In this document: positions 7,745 through 16,001 of the stretch, in pieces
Layout of the letters: each line of letters begins with the position of its first letter
How positions within the stretch are numbered: the first letter of the stretch is position 1
Assembly: GCF_001423525.1 (NCBI RefSeq)
Contig: NZ_LMOI01000018.1
Coordinates: 1,786 to 65,785, forward strand
From: Arthrobacter sp. Leaf137
GTDB taxonomy: Bacteria; Actinomycetota; Actinomycetes; Actinomycetales; Micrococcaceae
Length of the DNA stretch: 64,000 nucleotides
Direction: 5' to 3'
Program-made: the position numbers and the translations under genes
Notes under the pieces: model-generated
What the model saw: the letters and a program-made list of their open reading frames with translations, nothing else
The model's database searches: none
Told to the model about the DNA's origin: nothing

Positions 7745-9136
7745 TCAGGCTCCGGCCGGCACGGACACCCGCGCCACTTCCGCGATGCGCTCCGCGGTGC
7801 GGCGGCCCATCCGGATGGCACCGTCCACATGCTGGTAGCCTTCGGCGGCAAGGTCGGAGGAGGACCAGTAGATGGGGCCCACCGGGGCGTGCTGGTCCTT
7901 CCCGTACCGGTGCAGGCCGCCGAGATCGTAGCTGGCAGCGTAGGCGCCGCGGGTCCACTCCTCGGAGCCCCAGTCGGACTCGTAGTAGACCTCGGGGGTG
8001 AGTGCCTCGTCGCCGAGGTAACCGGCGACGGACGCCAGGATCGCTTCCCTGCGCTCTTCGGCACTCAGCTCGAAGACGGCGTCGGCCTTCTCATCGGACA
8101 CGAAGCCCACCAGGGTGCCGCGGGCATCGCCGTGGTTGGTGTTGTCATAGACCTCCTGGACCAGGGCATCGGCACCGAAGCCGGTGCCGGAGAGCCCCTT
8201 GTCGCGCCAGAACGGCGTGGCGTACACCGCGTGGACCTTGATGACCAGGCCCAGGGACTGGTGCTGGTGCATCTGGTGCTGGCGGCGCGGCAGTGGCGGG
8301 TTGAACGAGACGCGGGAGTACAGGTTGGGCGGAACGGCCATGATGACGAAGCGGGCGTTGACGGTGGCGCGGTCTGATTCAACGGTCACGCGGTGCCCGC
8401 CCTCGGCGTCCGGCTCCCAGTTGATGGTTCGTACCGGGGTATTGAGCACAACATCGTCGCGCAGGTCCTGCGCCAGCAGCTGCGAGACCTGCTGCATGCC
8501 GCCCACCACGCGGCGGTCCAGGATGAAGTCCTCGTTCGTGAGGTTGGTGAAGGATCCCGCGGACGCTGCCATGAGGACGGCCTGCAGGGCAGAGAAGGAG
8601 TGCGCGGGCTTGGTCAGCATGCCGCCGGCGATGAACAGGCCGATGTTCTTGCAGGCTTCCTCGCTGGCCGAGTTCTGCCGCAGCCAATGGTGGAACGAGA
8701 TGGTGTCCAGCTCCCGGGCCTTCGGGTGCGCCCAGGGTTCGGCGGGCCCAATCTCGGCCGCGAGCTGGTCCAGGATGGCCACCAGGCGGTCCATTTCGAC
8801 GGCGGTTTCCGGGTCCACGGGGAACGAGTCGCCGGTGTAACGCACTGGAACGCCATCAGCACCGATGTAGACGGACTCACCGTCGCGGTAGCGCGGGTAG
8901 GTATCCAGGTTCAGTTCCTGGAGCAGTTTCAGGAGCGCTTCCTGGTCCGGCGAGACCCACTGGCCGCCGATTTCCAGCATGGCGCCGTCCACAGTTCCGG
9001 TCCAGGTGCGCCCACCCACCCGGTCACGGGCCTCGAGGACGGCGACACTGAGGCCGGCCTTCTTCAGTTCGCGGGCGGCCATGAGTCCGGACGGCCCGGC
9101 TCCAACAACAACGACGTCGCGGTTCAGGTTCAGCAT
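7745..9136 (-). CDS. Flavin-containing monoamine oxidase
   Basis: 463 residues from ATG 9136, with AGAGAGGA upstream. The FAD dinucleotide fold is at the N-terminus (DVVVVGAGPSGLMAARELKKAG), followed by EARDRVGGRTWTG, the GG doublet EIGGQWVSP, and the C-terminal flavin motif HVDGAIRMGRRTAERIAE. Family members oxidise primary amines such as putrescine, tyramine or phenylethylamine to aldehydes with release of ammonia and peroxide. The exact amine cannot be read from sequence. It is divergent from a TetR regulator across a perfect palindrome, so induction by the substrate amine is likely. Confidence 0.9.
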   Translation of the reverse strand: MLNLNRDVVVVGAGPSGLMAARELKKAGLSVAVLEARDRVGGRTWTGTVDGAMLEIGGQWVSPDQEALLKLLQELNLDTYPRYRDGESVYIGADGVPVRYTGDSFPVDPETAVEMDRLVAILDQLAAEIGPAEPWAHPKARELDTISFHHWLRQNSASEEACKNIGLFIAGGMLTKPAHSFSALQAVLMAASAGSFTNLTNEDFILDRRVVGGMQQVSQLLAQDLRDDVVLNTPVRTINWEPDAEGGHRVTVESDRATVNARFVIMAVPPNLYSRVSFNPPLPRRQHQMHQHQSLGLVIKVHAVYATPFWRDKGLSGTGFGADALVQEVYDNTNHGDARGTLVGFVSDEKADAVFELSAEERREAILASVAGYLGDEALTPEVYYESDWGSEEWTRGAYAASYDLGGLHRYGKDQHAPVGPIYWSSSDLAAEGYQHVDGAIRMGRRTAERIAEVARVSVPAGA

Positions 9137-9172
9137 GATGTCCTCTCTGCGGTCCCGGGTGATGGAAACCAC

Positions 9173-9193
9173 TAAATGAATGGCATTCATTTA
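9173..9193. promoter_or_regulatory. Perfect palindromic operator between amine oxidase and TetR regulator
   Basis: TAAATGAATG (9173-9182) and CATTCATTTA (9184-9193) are exact reverse complements around a single G. It lies 37 bp upstream of the amine oxidase start and 50 bp upstream of the regulator start. Size and symmetry fit a TetR dimer site controlling both genes. Confidence 0.7.
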
Positions 9194-9242
9194 TTAGAAC
9201 TATAGCCCGTCCGGCCGGGCAGCGGAAGTACCTGGTGCAATA

Positions 9243-9968
9243 ATGCGGAGGACACCGAGGAAAGGGCAGAAATTGCCGGCAGTACCAGCAGCACACCAAC
9301 GTCCGGCCCCCGACGGCGGCGTCCGGAGAAGGCGCGCCGGAAGGCCTTCCTCGGCGGTACTGGACAAGGCGGGCATCACCTCGGCCGCCCTGGAGCTCGT
9401 TAGCCGGAAGGGGTACGACGGGCTGACCATGGCTGCCCTGGCCAAACTGCTCGAGGTGGCGCCCTCCGCCCTCTATAACCACGTGTCGTCGAAGCAGGAC
9501 GTCCTGCTTCTGGTGGAAGACCACCTGATGTCCCTGGTGGATGTGTCCTCCTTTGGCGCCGCGCCCTGGGATGACGCGGTCCGCACGTGGGCCTGGAGCT
9601 ACCGCAATGTCTTCGCCGAGCACACGCCGCTGATTCCGGTCATCGCCGTCCTGCCGGTCACCGACGCGCCGCAGACACTGGCCATGTACGAGACGGTCAG
9701 CAAGGGGTTCCTCGACGCCGGCTTCCCCCAGGAGCGCATCATTTCGGCCATCGTGGCGCTCGAGTCGTTTATTTTCGGCTCCGCATACGACGTCACCGCC
9801 CCGGAGGACATTTTCGACCCGGGCACCATGGCCGAATCCACGCCGTATTTCACCGCCGCCGTCCGAGGGGCTGCGGGCACCGCGCTGCGCGCCGCCGACG
9901 CCGCCTTCATGCTTGGCCTGGATGCCCTGATTGACGGGTTGGGTAGCCTTCGTCGTGAGGCGGACTGA
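9243..9968 (+). CDS. TetR/AcrR family transcriptional regulator
   Basis: 241 residues. The N-terminal HTH is canonical (ALELVSRKGYDGLTMAALAKLLEVAPSALYNHVSSKQDVLLLVEDHL). The first 35 residues are basic and disordered, so translation might begin further in. The C-terminal ligand domain is of the TetR_C type (TPLIPVIAVLPVTDAPQTLAMYE). It is divergent from the amine oxidase and very likely represses it and itself through the palindrome at 9173-9193. Confidence 0.9.
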   Translation: MRRTPRKGQKLPAVPAAHQRPAPDGGVRRRRAGRPSSAVLDKAGITSAALELVSRKGYDGLTMAALAKLLEVAPSALYNHVSSKQDVLLLVEDHLMSLVDVSSFGAAPWDDAVRTWAWSYRNVFAEHTPLIPVIAVLPVTDAPQTLAMYETVSKGFLDAGFPQERIISAIVALESFIFGSAYDVTAPEDIFDPGTMAESTPYFTAAVRGAAGTALRAADAAFMLGLDALIDGLGSLRREAD

Positions 9969-10007
9969 CGTTGGCGCAGACCTCACACTCGGGATCGCAA
10001 AACGCTG

Positions 10008-10037
10008 CTTGTAGTACAAGTTTTAAACTTGTATCCT
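10008..10037 (+). promoter_or_regulatory. Promoter with two overlapping palindromic operators (GntR/FCD type)
   Basis: CTTGTAGTACAAG (10008-10020) is a perfect palindrome. TACAAGTTTTAAACTTGTA (10015-10033) is a second perfect one sharing its right half. TTGTAG (10009-10014) and TATCCT (10032-10037) make a -35/-10 pair with a 17-bp spacer, so repressor binding would cover both. TTGTA-N-TACAA sites are typical of FCD-type GntR repressors such as DgoR; the GntR gene two positions downstream is the natural candidate. Confidence 0.65.
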
Positions 10038-10081
10038 AAGAGTGTGGGCGAAGGAGCCCAGTCCCGCCCTTAGGAGAATCC

Positions 10082-11209
10082 ATGAGCACCGTCGACCTGA
10101 TCCGGCACGTCAAACTGTCCACCGCCCGCCTTCCCCTCGCCGTTCCCATCAGCGACGCCAAGGTCTTCACCGGCCGGCAGAAGCCCATGACCGAGGTAGT
10201 GTTCCTCTTCGCCGAAATCACCACCGAACTGGGCCACTCCGGCATCGGCTTCAGCTACTCCAAGCGCGCCGGCGGGCCGGCCCAGTACGCCCACGCCAAA
10301 GAAGTGGCCGAGGGCATCATCGGCGAGGACCCCAACGACATCGCCAAGATCTACACCAAGCTCCTGTGGGCCGGCGCCTCCGTGGGCCGCTCCGGCGTCG
10401 CCACCCAGGCCCTGGCGGCCATCGACATCGCCCTCTACGACCTCAAGGCCAAGCGCGCAGGCCTTTCCCTGGCCAAGTTCCTGGGTTCCCACCGCGATTC
10501 CGTGCAGACCTACAACACCTCCGGCGGTTTCCTCAACGCCTCCCTGGACGAGGTCAAGGCACGCGCCTCCCAGTCCATCGAGGAGGGCATTGGCGGCATC
10601 AAGATCAAGGTGGGCCTGCCGGACTCCGCAGAGGACCTGCGCCGCGTGGCCGGCATCCGTGAACACATCGGCTGGGACGTTCCGCTGATGGTGGATGCCA
10701 ACCAGCAGTGGGACCGGGCCACGGCCCTGCGCATGGGCCGCCGCCTTGAGGAGTTCAACCTCATCTGGATCGAAGAGCCGCTGGATGCCTACGACTTCGA
10801 GGGCCACGCCCACCTGGCCCAGGTCCTGGACACTCCCATCGCCACCGGTGAAATGCTGGCCTCCGTGGCCGAGCACAAGGGCCTCATCGCCGCCAACGGC
10901 TGCGACATCATCCAGCCTGACGCCCCGCGCGTCGGCGGCATCACCCAGTTCCTCCGCCTCGCCGCCCTCGCGGACGAACGCGGCCTGGGCCTTGCACCGC
11001 ACTTCGCCATGGAAATCCACCTGCACCTCGCAGCGGCCTACCCCCGCGAACCGTGGGTTGAGCACTTCGACTGGCTGGACCCGCTGTTCAACGAGCGCCT
11101 CGAAACCAAGGACGGCCGCATGATCGTTCCGGACCGCCCGGGCCTCGGCGTCACGCTCAGCGACCAGGCCCGCGCCTGGACCACCGACTCCGTGGAGTTC
11201 GGGGCATAA
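10082..11209 (+). CDS. L-talarate/galactarate dehydratase-like enolase superfamily enzyme
   Basis: 375 residues of the mandelate racemase subgroup. The KxK base motif is in GGIKIKVGLP. Metal ligands follow: VDANQQWD, WIEEPLDAYD, and ATGEMLAS. The His-containing end is APHFAMEIHLHLAAAY. These match talarate/galactarate dehydratases, which dehydrate an aldaric acid to a 3-deoxy-2-keto acid in the cytoplasm. TAGGAG at 10072-10077 is the ribosome binding site. The following GntR gene is 23 bp downstream, suggesting one transcript. Other acid-sugar dehydratase activities are possible. Confidence 0.85.
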   Translation: MSTVDLIRHVKLSTARLPLAVPISDAKVFTGRQKPMTEVVFLFAEITTELGHSGIGFSYSKRAGGPAQYAHAKEVAEGIIGEDPNDIAKIYTKLLWAGASVGRSGVATQALAAIDIALYDLKAKRAGLSLAKFLGSHRDSVQTYNTSGGFLNASLDEVKARASQSIEEGIGGIKIKVGLPDSAEDLRRVAGIREHIGWDVPLMVDANQQWDRATALRMGRRLEEFNLIWIEEPLDAYDFEGHAHLAQVLDTPIATGEMLASVAEHKGLIAANGCDIIQPDAPRVGGITQFLRLAALADERGLGLAPHFAMEIHLHLAAAYPREPWVEHFDWLDPLFNERLETKDGRMIVPDRPGLGVTLSDQARAWTTDSVEFGA

Positions 11210-11232
11210 CGCTGAAGCCGTAACCTTGAGCC

Positions 11233-11937
11233 ATGAGCCGGAACCTCACCGCGGACCTCGCCGCCGACCTTCGCAACCGCATTGTTGACGGCATCATCCA
11301 ACCGGGTGAGAAGCTTCCCAGCGAAAACACCCTGATCAGCGACTTCGGTGTGAGCCGGACCGTGGTCCGGGCCGCGCTGACGAGGCTCCAGGCCGAAGGG
11401 CTCGTGGAAACCGAACGCGGGCGCGGCAGCTTCGCCCTCACGCCGCCGTCGGACGGGCCCCAGGCTGTACCCGGGGCCCGTCCGGTGGCCACCACCGAGG
11501 ACCGGCTGCACCTGCTGGAGTTCCGCATGGGCGTCGAGACGGAAGCCGCCGCCCTGGCCGCGCGCAACCACACCGAGCGGCAGTTGCGGGCGGTGGGCAC
11601 TGCGCTGGAGGCCTTCACCGAGAGTGCGGGCCACCCGTCCCATGCCATGAAATCGGACTTCGACTTCCACCGGGCGGTGGCGGCGGCCTCCGGCAACCCG
11701 TATTACTCCGACTGCCTCGCAGCACTGGGCCAGACGATGATTGCCATGCCGCGCACCCGGCTGATGACCGGCGTCGAGCACTACGCCCGGGACCACTTCG
11801 ACCAGGTGGTCCAGGAGCACCGGTCCATCCTGGACGCCATCGCTGACGGTGACGAGGCTGCCGCCGCTGCCGCGATGCGCAGCCACCTGGCCAACTCCCG
11901 ACGCCGGTTCAAGGCATCCGCACGGCCGTCCAGCTAA
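11233..11937 (+). CDS. GntR family regulator, FadR/FCD subgroup
   Basis: 234 residues. The wHTH is classic: LAADLRNRIVDGIIQPGEKLPSENTLISDFGVSRTVVRAALTRLQAEGLVETERGRGSF is readable in parts at residues 8-66. The all-helical FCD ligand domain follows, with LLEFRMGVETEAAALAA, DFDFHRAVAAASGN and the closing EHRSILDAIADGD plus MRSHL, which carry the usual metal-binding His/Asp set. It sits directly after the dehydratase and probably represses it through 10008-10033 until a sugar acid binds. Its stop overlaps that of the convergent LysR gene by 4 bp. Confidence 0.9.
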   Translation: MSRNLTADLAADLRNRIVDGIIQPGEKLPSENTLISDFGVSRTVVRAALTRLQAEGLVETERGRGSFALTPPSDGPQAVPGARPVATTEDRLHLLEFRMGVETEAAALAARNHTERQLRAVGTALEAFTESAGHPSHAMKSDFDFHRAVAAASGNPYYSDCLAALGQTMIAMPRTRLMTGVEHYARDHFDQVVQEHRSILDAIADGDEAAAAAAMRSHLANSRRRFKASARPSS

Positions 11938-12854
11938 GCGGACACAGACTCCCCTATCAACTCCAGGAGCCGCAGCACCGCAGGATTGGCCGTTTCCTCG
12001 TTCCAGGCCAGTTCCAGGTCCACCCGGTTCAGTTCCTTCATGCCGTGGCGGCCATCGATTTCGTGGAACTCCACTCCGGGCGGGGCGAAAGCCATGGCCG
12101 AAGCAGGAACCAGGGTCACTCCAAGCCCGGCCTGGACGAACGCCAGCAGCGCCGGGACCTGGCTGGCGTACTGGGTGATGTTGGCATGGGCGCCCGCGCT
12201 GGCGAACAGGCGGAGCACCAGGTCGTGGAAATACCGGGCCTCCTTGGTGGAGTACATCAGCAGGGGGCGCCGGTCCAGGGAGCCCAGCGGCAGCGGCTGG
12301 CCGTCGGCAATTCCGGTGTTGCCCAGGATCGGGTTTCCTTCCGGCACCGCCACGACCAGCCTGTCCTGCATCAGCGGCCGGAACACCACCCCTGGCCGGG
12401 CAACGATGGGCCTCAGCAGACCGATGTCCACACTGCCCTTCACCAGCCCGTCCATCTGGTCGGTGGACACCAGCTCCCGCAACACAAAAGACACCCCCGG
12501 CATCCCTTCGGCCGCCTTCCGGAGCATCATGGGCAACGCGCTCTGGCCCGCTATCGCGGTGTAGCCCACAGTGATGGTCCCTGCCTGCCCGGAGGAAACC
12601 CGGCGGACGTCCATGTCCGTCTTGATGCACATGTCCAGGATCTGCCGGGCCCTGGGCAGCAGTGTGGCGCCGGCTGCTGTCAGTTCCACCTTGCGGCTGG
12701 TCCGGCTGAACAGTGTGGTGTTGAGCTTCTTTTCCAGCATCTGGATCTGCCGGCTGAGCGGCGGCTGGGTCATGTTGAGCCGTTCGGCAGCGGCACCGAA
12801 ATGCAGTTCCTCGGCCACGGCCACGAAGGCCTCTAACTGGGGCAGCGAAAACAT
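11934..12854 (-). CDS. LysR family transcriptional regulator
   Basis: 306 residues from ATG 12854 (MFSLPQLEAFVAVAEELHFG). The HTH continues with AAAERLNMTQPPLSRQIQMLEKKL. The effector domain contains ITVGYTAIAGQSALPMMLRKA and the C-terminal GLGVTLVPASAMAF. It is divergent from the glucarate dehydratase gene across a 132-bp gap, the standard arrangement for a LysR activator and its target. Its start codon lies inside one half of the two-part motif shared with the 21929-21998 region, so autoregulation is likely. Confidence 0.9.
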   Translation of the reverse strand: MFSLPQLEAFVAVAEELHFGAAAERLNMTQPPLSRQIQMLEKKLNTTLFSRTSRKVELTAAGATLLPRARQILDMCIKTDMDVRRVSSGQAGTITVGYTAIAGQSALPMMLRKAAEGMPGVSFVLRELVSTDQMDGLVKGSVDIGLLRPIVARPGVVFRPLMQDRLVVAVPEGNPILGNTGIADGQPLPLGSLDRRPLLMYSTKEARYFHDLVLRLFASAGAHANITQYASQVPALLAFVQAGLGVTLVPASAMAFAPPGVEFHEIDGRHGMKELNRVDLELAWNEETANPAVLRLLELIGESVSA

Positions 12855-12920
12855 CAATACCTTTACTGGATTGTCGAGTGCAGAAATTGGCTTGGACCTG
12901 TATCGATCGCTTCCCATATC
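12852..12920 (+). promoter_or_regulatory. Bipartite LysR-type control region before glucarate dehydratase
   Basis: CATCAATAC at 12852-12860 and TTGGACCTGTAT at 12892-12903 recur with exactly the same 40-bp offset at 21929 and 21969. ATCAATAC and GTATCGAT (12900-12907) are near-inverted halves. TTGGAC can act as -35, with CATATC at 12915-12920 as a weak -10 after 17 bp. Confidence 0.5.
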
Positions 12921-12969
12921 GTCTGTGAACAGGACCACACAAAGCAACCCCCATCAGGAGCCCCGCACC

Positions 12970-12990
12970 ATGAAGAGCACAGCGCTGTGA
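12970..12990 (+). CDS. Six-codon leader ORF overlapping the glucarate dehydratase start
   Basis: An ATG preceded by CAGGAG (12955-12960) encodes MKSTAL and stops at TGA 12988-12990, overlapping the GTG start at 12987. The dehydratase has no Shine-Dalgarno of its own at normal distance, so translation may reach it by termination-reinitiation at GTGA. Confidence 0.35.
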   Translation: MKSTAL

Positions 12991-14288
12991 CCCCTACCTT
13001 CGACACCGCCCAGCACCTCGGCCAGGTCCGCATCACCGGCGTGACCATCACGCCCGTGGCGTTCAAGGACCCGCCGCTCCTTAATACTGTCGGCGTCCAT
13101 GAACCCTTCGCCCTGCGCGCCATCATCGAGGTCCTCACGGACTCGGGCGTATCCGGCTTCGGCGAAACCTACGGCGACGCCGGCCACCTGGCCCGGTTGC
13201 AGCTGGCAGCCGCATCGCTGGAAGGCGTGGACGTCTTCAACATCAACACCCTCCGCGGCCGCATCGCGCAGGCCCTCTGTGTGGACACCATCGAGGGCGG
13301 CCACGGCATGAGCGGCATGGTCACCGGTTCGAGCACGGCGGACCGCGCCCTGTCCGCCTTCGACGTCGCGGCGCTGGATATCCAGGGACAGCTCCTGGGC
13401 CGTCCCGTCAGCGATCTGCTGGGCGGGGCGGTACGGGAGTCCGTGCAGTTCAGTGGCTACCTGTTCTACAAATGGGCCGGGCATCCCGGCCAAGAGGCGG
13501 ACCGGTGGGGCGCCGCATTGGACCCGGAAGGCATTGTCCGGCAGGCCCGGGCGATGGTGGACGGCTACGGCTTCGGCGCCCTGAAGCTGAAGGCCGGCGT
13601 CTTCCCGCCCGAGGAGGAGATCGCCGCCATCCAGGCCCTCCGCGCGGAGTTCCCGGACCTGCCGCTCCGCATCGACCCCAACGCCGCCTGGACCGTGGAG
13701 ACCTCCATCCGGGTGGGGAAGGAACTGGACGGCGTCCTGGAGTACCTGGAGGACCCCACGCCGGGGATCGGGGGCATGGCAGCAGTGCGCAGGGAAGTGG
13801 GCATGCCGCTGGCCACCAACATGTGCGTTGTCAGCTTCGCTGATGTGTCCCCCGCCGTTGCGGCCGGAGCCGTGGACGTCATTCTCTCCGACCACCACTT
13901 CTGGGGCGGGCTGCGCCGCAGCCAGATCCTTGCCGGGATCACCGAAACCTTCGGGCTGGGCCTGTCGATGCACTCCAACTCCCACCTCGGCATCAGCCTG
14001 GCCGCCATGGTCCACCTTGCTGCGGCCACCCCCAACCTCGACTATGCCTGCGATACGCACTGGCCGTGGAAGGACCCGGAGGAGGACATCATCGAGGACG
14101 GTGTCCTCCGGTTCACGGACGGCGCGGTGGGGGTCCCCACGGCACCCGGCCTGGGCATCACGGTGGACCGGGACGCCCTGGAGCGCCTGCACCGCCAGTA
14201 CCTGGACTGCGGGCTGCGGAGCCGTGACGATACCGGTTACATGCAGCGCCTGCACCCCTCCTACCAGCTGCAGAGTCCCCGCTGGTGA
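12987..14288 (+). CDS. Glucarate dehydratase-like enolase superfamily enzyme
   Basis: 433 residues of the glucarate dehydratase subgroup. ITPVAFKDPPLLNTVGVHEP is a near-signature N-terminus. The catalytic set is visible: ALKLKAGVF (KxK), RIDPNAAW, YLEDPTPG, ATNMCVV, SDHHFWGG and SMHSNSHLGISLAAM with the His-Asp dyad. It would dehydrate D-glucarate (or a related acid) to 5-keto-4-deoxyglucarate in the cytoplasm. It starts the operon with the hydroxyacid dehydrogenase, with which it overlaps by 4 bp (GTGA). Closely related non-glucarate paralogues exist, so substrate is not certain. Confidence 0.85.
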   Translation: MTPTFDTAQHLGQVRITGVTITPVAFKDPPLLNTVGVHEPFALRAIIEVLTDSGVSGFGETYGDAGHLARLQLAAASLEGVDVFNINTLRGRIAQALCVDTIEGGHGMSGMVTGSSTADRALSAFDVAALDIQGQLLGRPVSDLLGGAVRESVQFSGYLFYKWAGHPGQEADRWGAALDPEGIVRQARAMVDGYGFGALKLKAGVFPPEEEIAAIQALRAEFPDLPLRIDPNAAWTVETSIRVGKELDGVLEYLEDPTPGIGGMAAVRREVGMPLATNMCVVSFADVSPAVAAGAVDVILSDHHFWGGLRRSQILAGITETFGLGLSMHSNSHLGISLAAMVHLAAATPNLDYACDTHWPWKDPEEDIIEDGVLRFTDGAVGVPTAPGLGITVDRDALERLHRQYLDCGLRSRDDTGYMQRLHPSYQLQSPRW

Positions 14289-15304
14289 GCGCACCGGACA
14301 GTAGCCAATCCCTTCGGATCGTGGTCACCGATCCCATCATCAGCCGCTTCGAAGAGGCGTTAAGGTCCGACGGCGGCGCGCACCACTGGGACATGGCTGC
14401 GGCATGGTCTCCGCAAAGGCGGGCAGCGGCACTTGCCGCGGCCGACGTCGTCGTCTGTTCCGCCCTTCCCCCGTCTGAAGCGGAAGCCGCGGGCAACGTC
14501 CGGCTGGTCCATGTGACCGGGGCCGGCTACGACAAGATCTCTTTCCCGCACCTGTCTCCCGGGGCAACCGTGGCCAACACCTTCCATCACGCCCGGCCCA
14601 TCGCCGAGCATGTCCTGATGGTCATGCTGATGTTGTCGCGGAACGTCGTCCGGGCAGACCGCGAGGTGCGGACCGGCCAGTGGCGGACCATCGCCACTGG
14701 CCCGGACGTTCCGTTCCATCCCGTGCTCAGCGATCTGGTGCTCGGCGTGGTGGGGCTGGGGTCCATTGGCGCGGAGGTGGCCCGGGTTGCCGCTGCCATG
14801 GGGATGAAGGTCCGGGCCGTGCGCCGCAACCCAGCCGGGCCGCTGCCCGCCGGGGTCAAGCTGGACTGGGTGGGCGGCAACGCCGATCTTCCGGCCCTCC
14901 TGGCGGGTTCCGACGTCGTGGTGGTCACCGTGCCCCTGGCGGAGGACACCCGCGGCATGATCGGCGCTGCGGAGCTGGGAGCGATGAAGCCCTCCGCGAT
15001 CCTGATCAACGTGGCGCGTGGCGCCGTGGTGGACCAGGCAGCGCTTTATGCCGCCCTCTCGGAGCGGCGGATTGCCGGCGCCGGACTGGACGTCTGGTGG
15101 GGTACACCTGCCGAGGGCGTGGTGCCGCCGGCGCAATGGCCGTTCACGGACCTGGACAACACGGTCCTCACGCCGCACCACTCGGGCCATGCGCGGGTGA
15201 CGTTCGAGCGCCGGGCCCGGGACATCGCGGCCAATATCGGACGGCTGGCCACCGGACTGCCGCTGCACAATGTTGTCAGGACGGGCCCAGTATCAGCTGG
15301 GTGA
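14285..15304 (+). CDS. D-2-hydroxyacid dehydrogenase, NAD(P)-dependent
   Basis: 339 residues from a GTG overlapping the dehydratase stop. The Rossmann motif is GVVGLGSIGAEVARVAAAMGM. Catalytic features of the family are present: NVARGAVVDQAAL with the Arg, and the Glu/His region ending TPHHSGHAR. The segment GLDVWWGTPAEG is atypical in carrying WWG. It would reduce or oxidise a 2-keto/2-hydroxy acid, plausibly a product of sugar-acid breakdown such as glyoxylate or hydroxypyruvate. Its 3' end overlaps the convergent TauE gene by 29 bp. Confidence 0.85.
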   Translation: MSAPDSSQSLRIVVTDPIISRFEEALRSDGGAHHWDMAAAWSPQRRAAALAAADVVVCSALPPSEAEAAGNVRLVHVTGAGYDKISFPHLSPGATVANTFHHARPIAEHVLMVMLMLSRNVVRADREVRTGQWRTIATGPDVPFHPVLSDLVLGVVGLGSIGAEVARVAAAMGMKVRAVRRNPAGPLPAGVKLDWVGGNADLPALLAGSDVVVVTVPLAEDTRGMIGAAELGAMKPSAILINVARGAVVDQAALYAALSERRIAGAGLDVWWGTPAEGVVPPAQWPFTDLDNTVLTPHHSGHARVTFERRARDIAANIGRLATGLPLHNVVRTGPVSAG

Positions 15305-16001
15305 CCAGCAGCGCGCTCCCCAGTGCGGACGCGGCAAAGGCGAGCTTCTTCAGCCGGGCCGGGCTGAGGAAACGGTTGACGTAGCGGGACGCCGCATAAC
15401 CGGCGATCACCGCCGGAACCATCCACAGGGCCAGGACCAGCATGTGCTCGGTGACAGTACCGGCCAGCCACAGCATGGTCATGGAAATGGCCGATCCCAC
15501 CATGAAGAAGGCACTCATGGTGCCGCGCAGCCTCGGCCCCTCATGGCCCTGCCAGATCAGCGCCATGGGCGGGCCGCCGATGGACGTGGCGGTGCCCATG
15601 ATGCCGGAAGCGGCCCCCGCCACCACCAGGTTGGTCCGCCGGGGCCGCGGCGCCCAGCCCCGGCCCGCCAGGACCAGGCCGGCGAGGACCACGGCCACCA
15701 CCACCCAGGCCATCCCTTCCCTGGAGGAGGCCGCCACCAGCCAAGCGCCGGCCAGGCTGCCCGGTATCCTCCCCGCCAGCGCCCAGCCCGTGCCGCGCAG
15801 GTCCAGGCTTTGCCGCTCGGTCACCGTCACCATGATGGTGACCAGCAGGGCGAGCAGGATCAGGGTGGCGGGCAGCAGTTCGGGATCGATGATGGCAATC
15901 ACCGGCGCCGCCAGCATCCCCATGCCGAAGCCACTGGAGGCCTGCAGGCAGGCTGCCAGGAAGATGGCTCCGGCGATGATGGCGTATTCGGCGCCGGTCA
16001 C
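15276..16001 (-). CDS. TauE/SafE family membrane exporter/permease
   Basis: 241 residues from GTG 16001, which overlaps the stop of the ABC ATPase by 4 bp. About eight hydrophobic segments occur. Family marks are QASSGFGMGMLAAPVI near the N-terminus and GIMGTATSIGGPPMALIW in the middle. Members move sulfite, sulfoacetate or other small organic anions. Position as last gene of the peptide-type ABC operon suggests a small acid related to the sugar-acid pathway, which is inference. Its end runs 29 bp into the convergent dehydrogenase gene. Confidence 0.8.
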   Translation of the reverse strand: MTGAEYAIIAGAIFLAACLQASSGFGMGMLAAPVIAIIDPELLPATLILLALLVTIMVTVTERQSLDLRGTGWALAGRIPGSLAGAWLVAASSREGMAWVVVAVVLAGLVLAGRGWAPRPRRTNLVVAGAASGIMGTATSIGGPPMALIWQGHEGPRLRGTMSAFFMVGSAISMTMLWLAGTVTEHMLVLALWMVPAVIAGYAASRYVNRFLSPARLKKLAFAASALGSALLVTQLILGPS

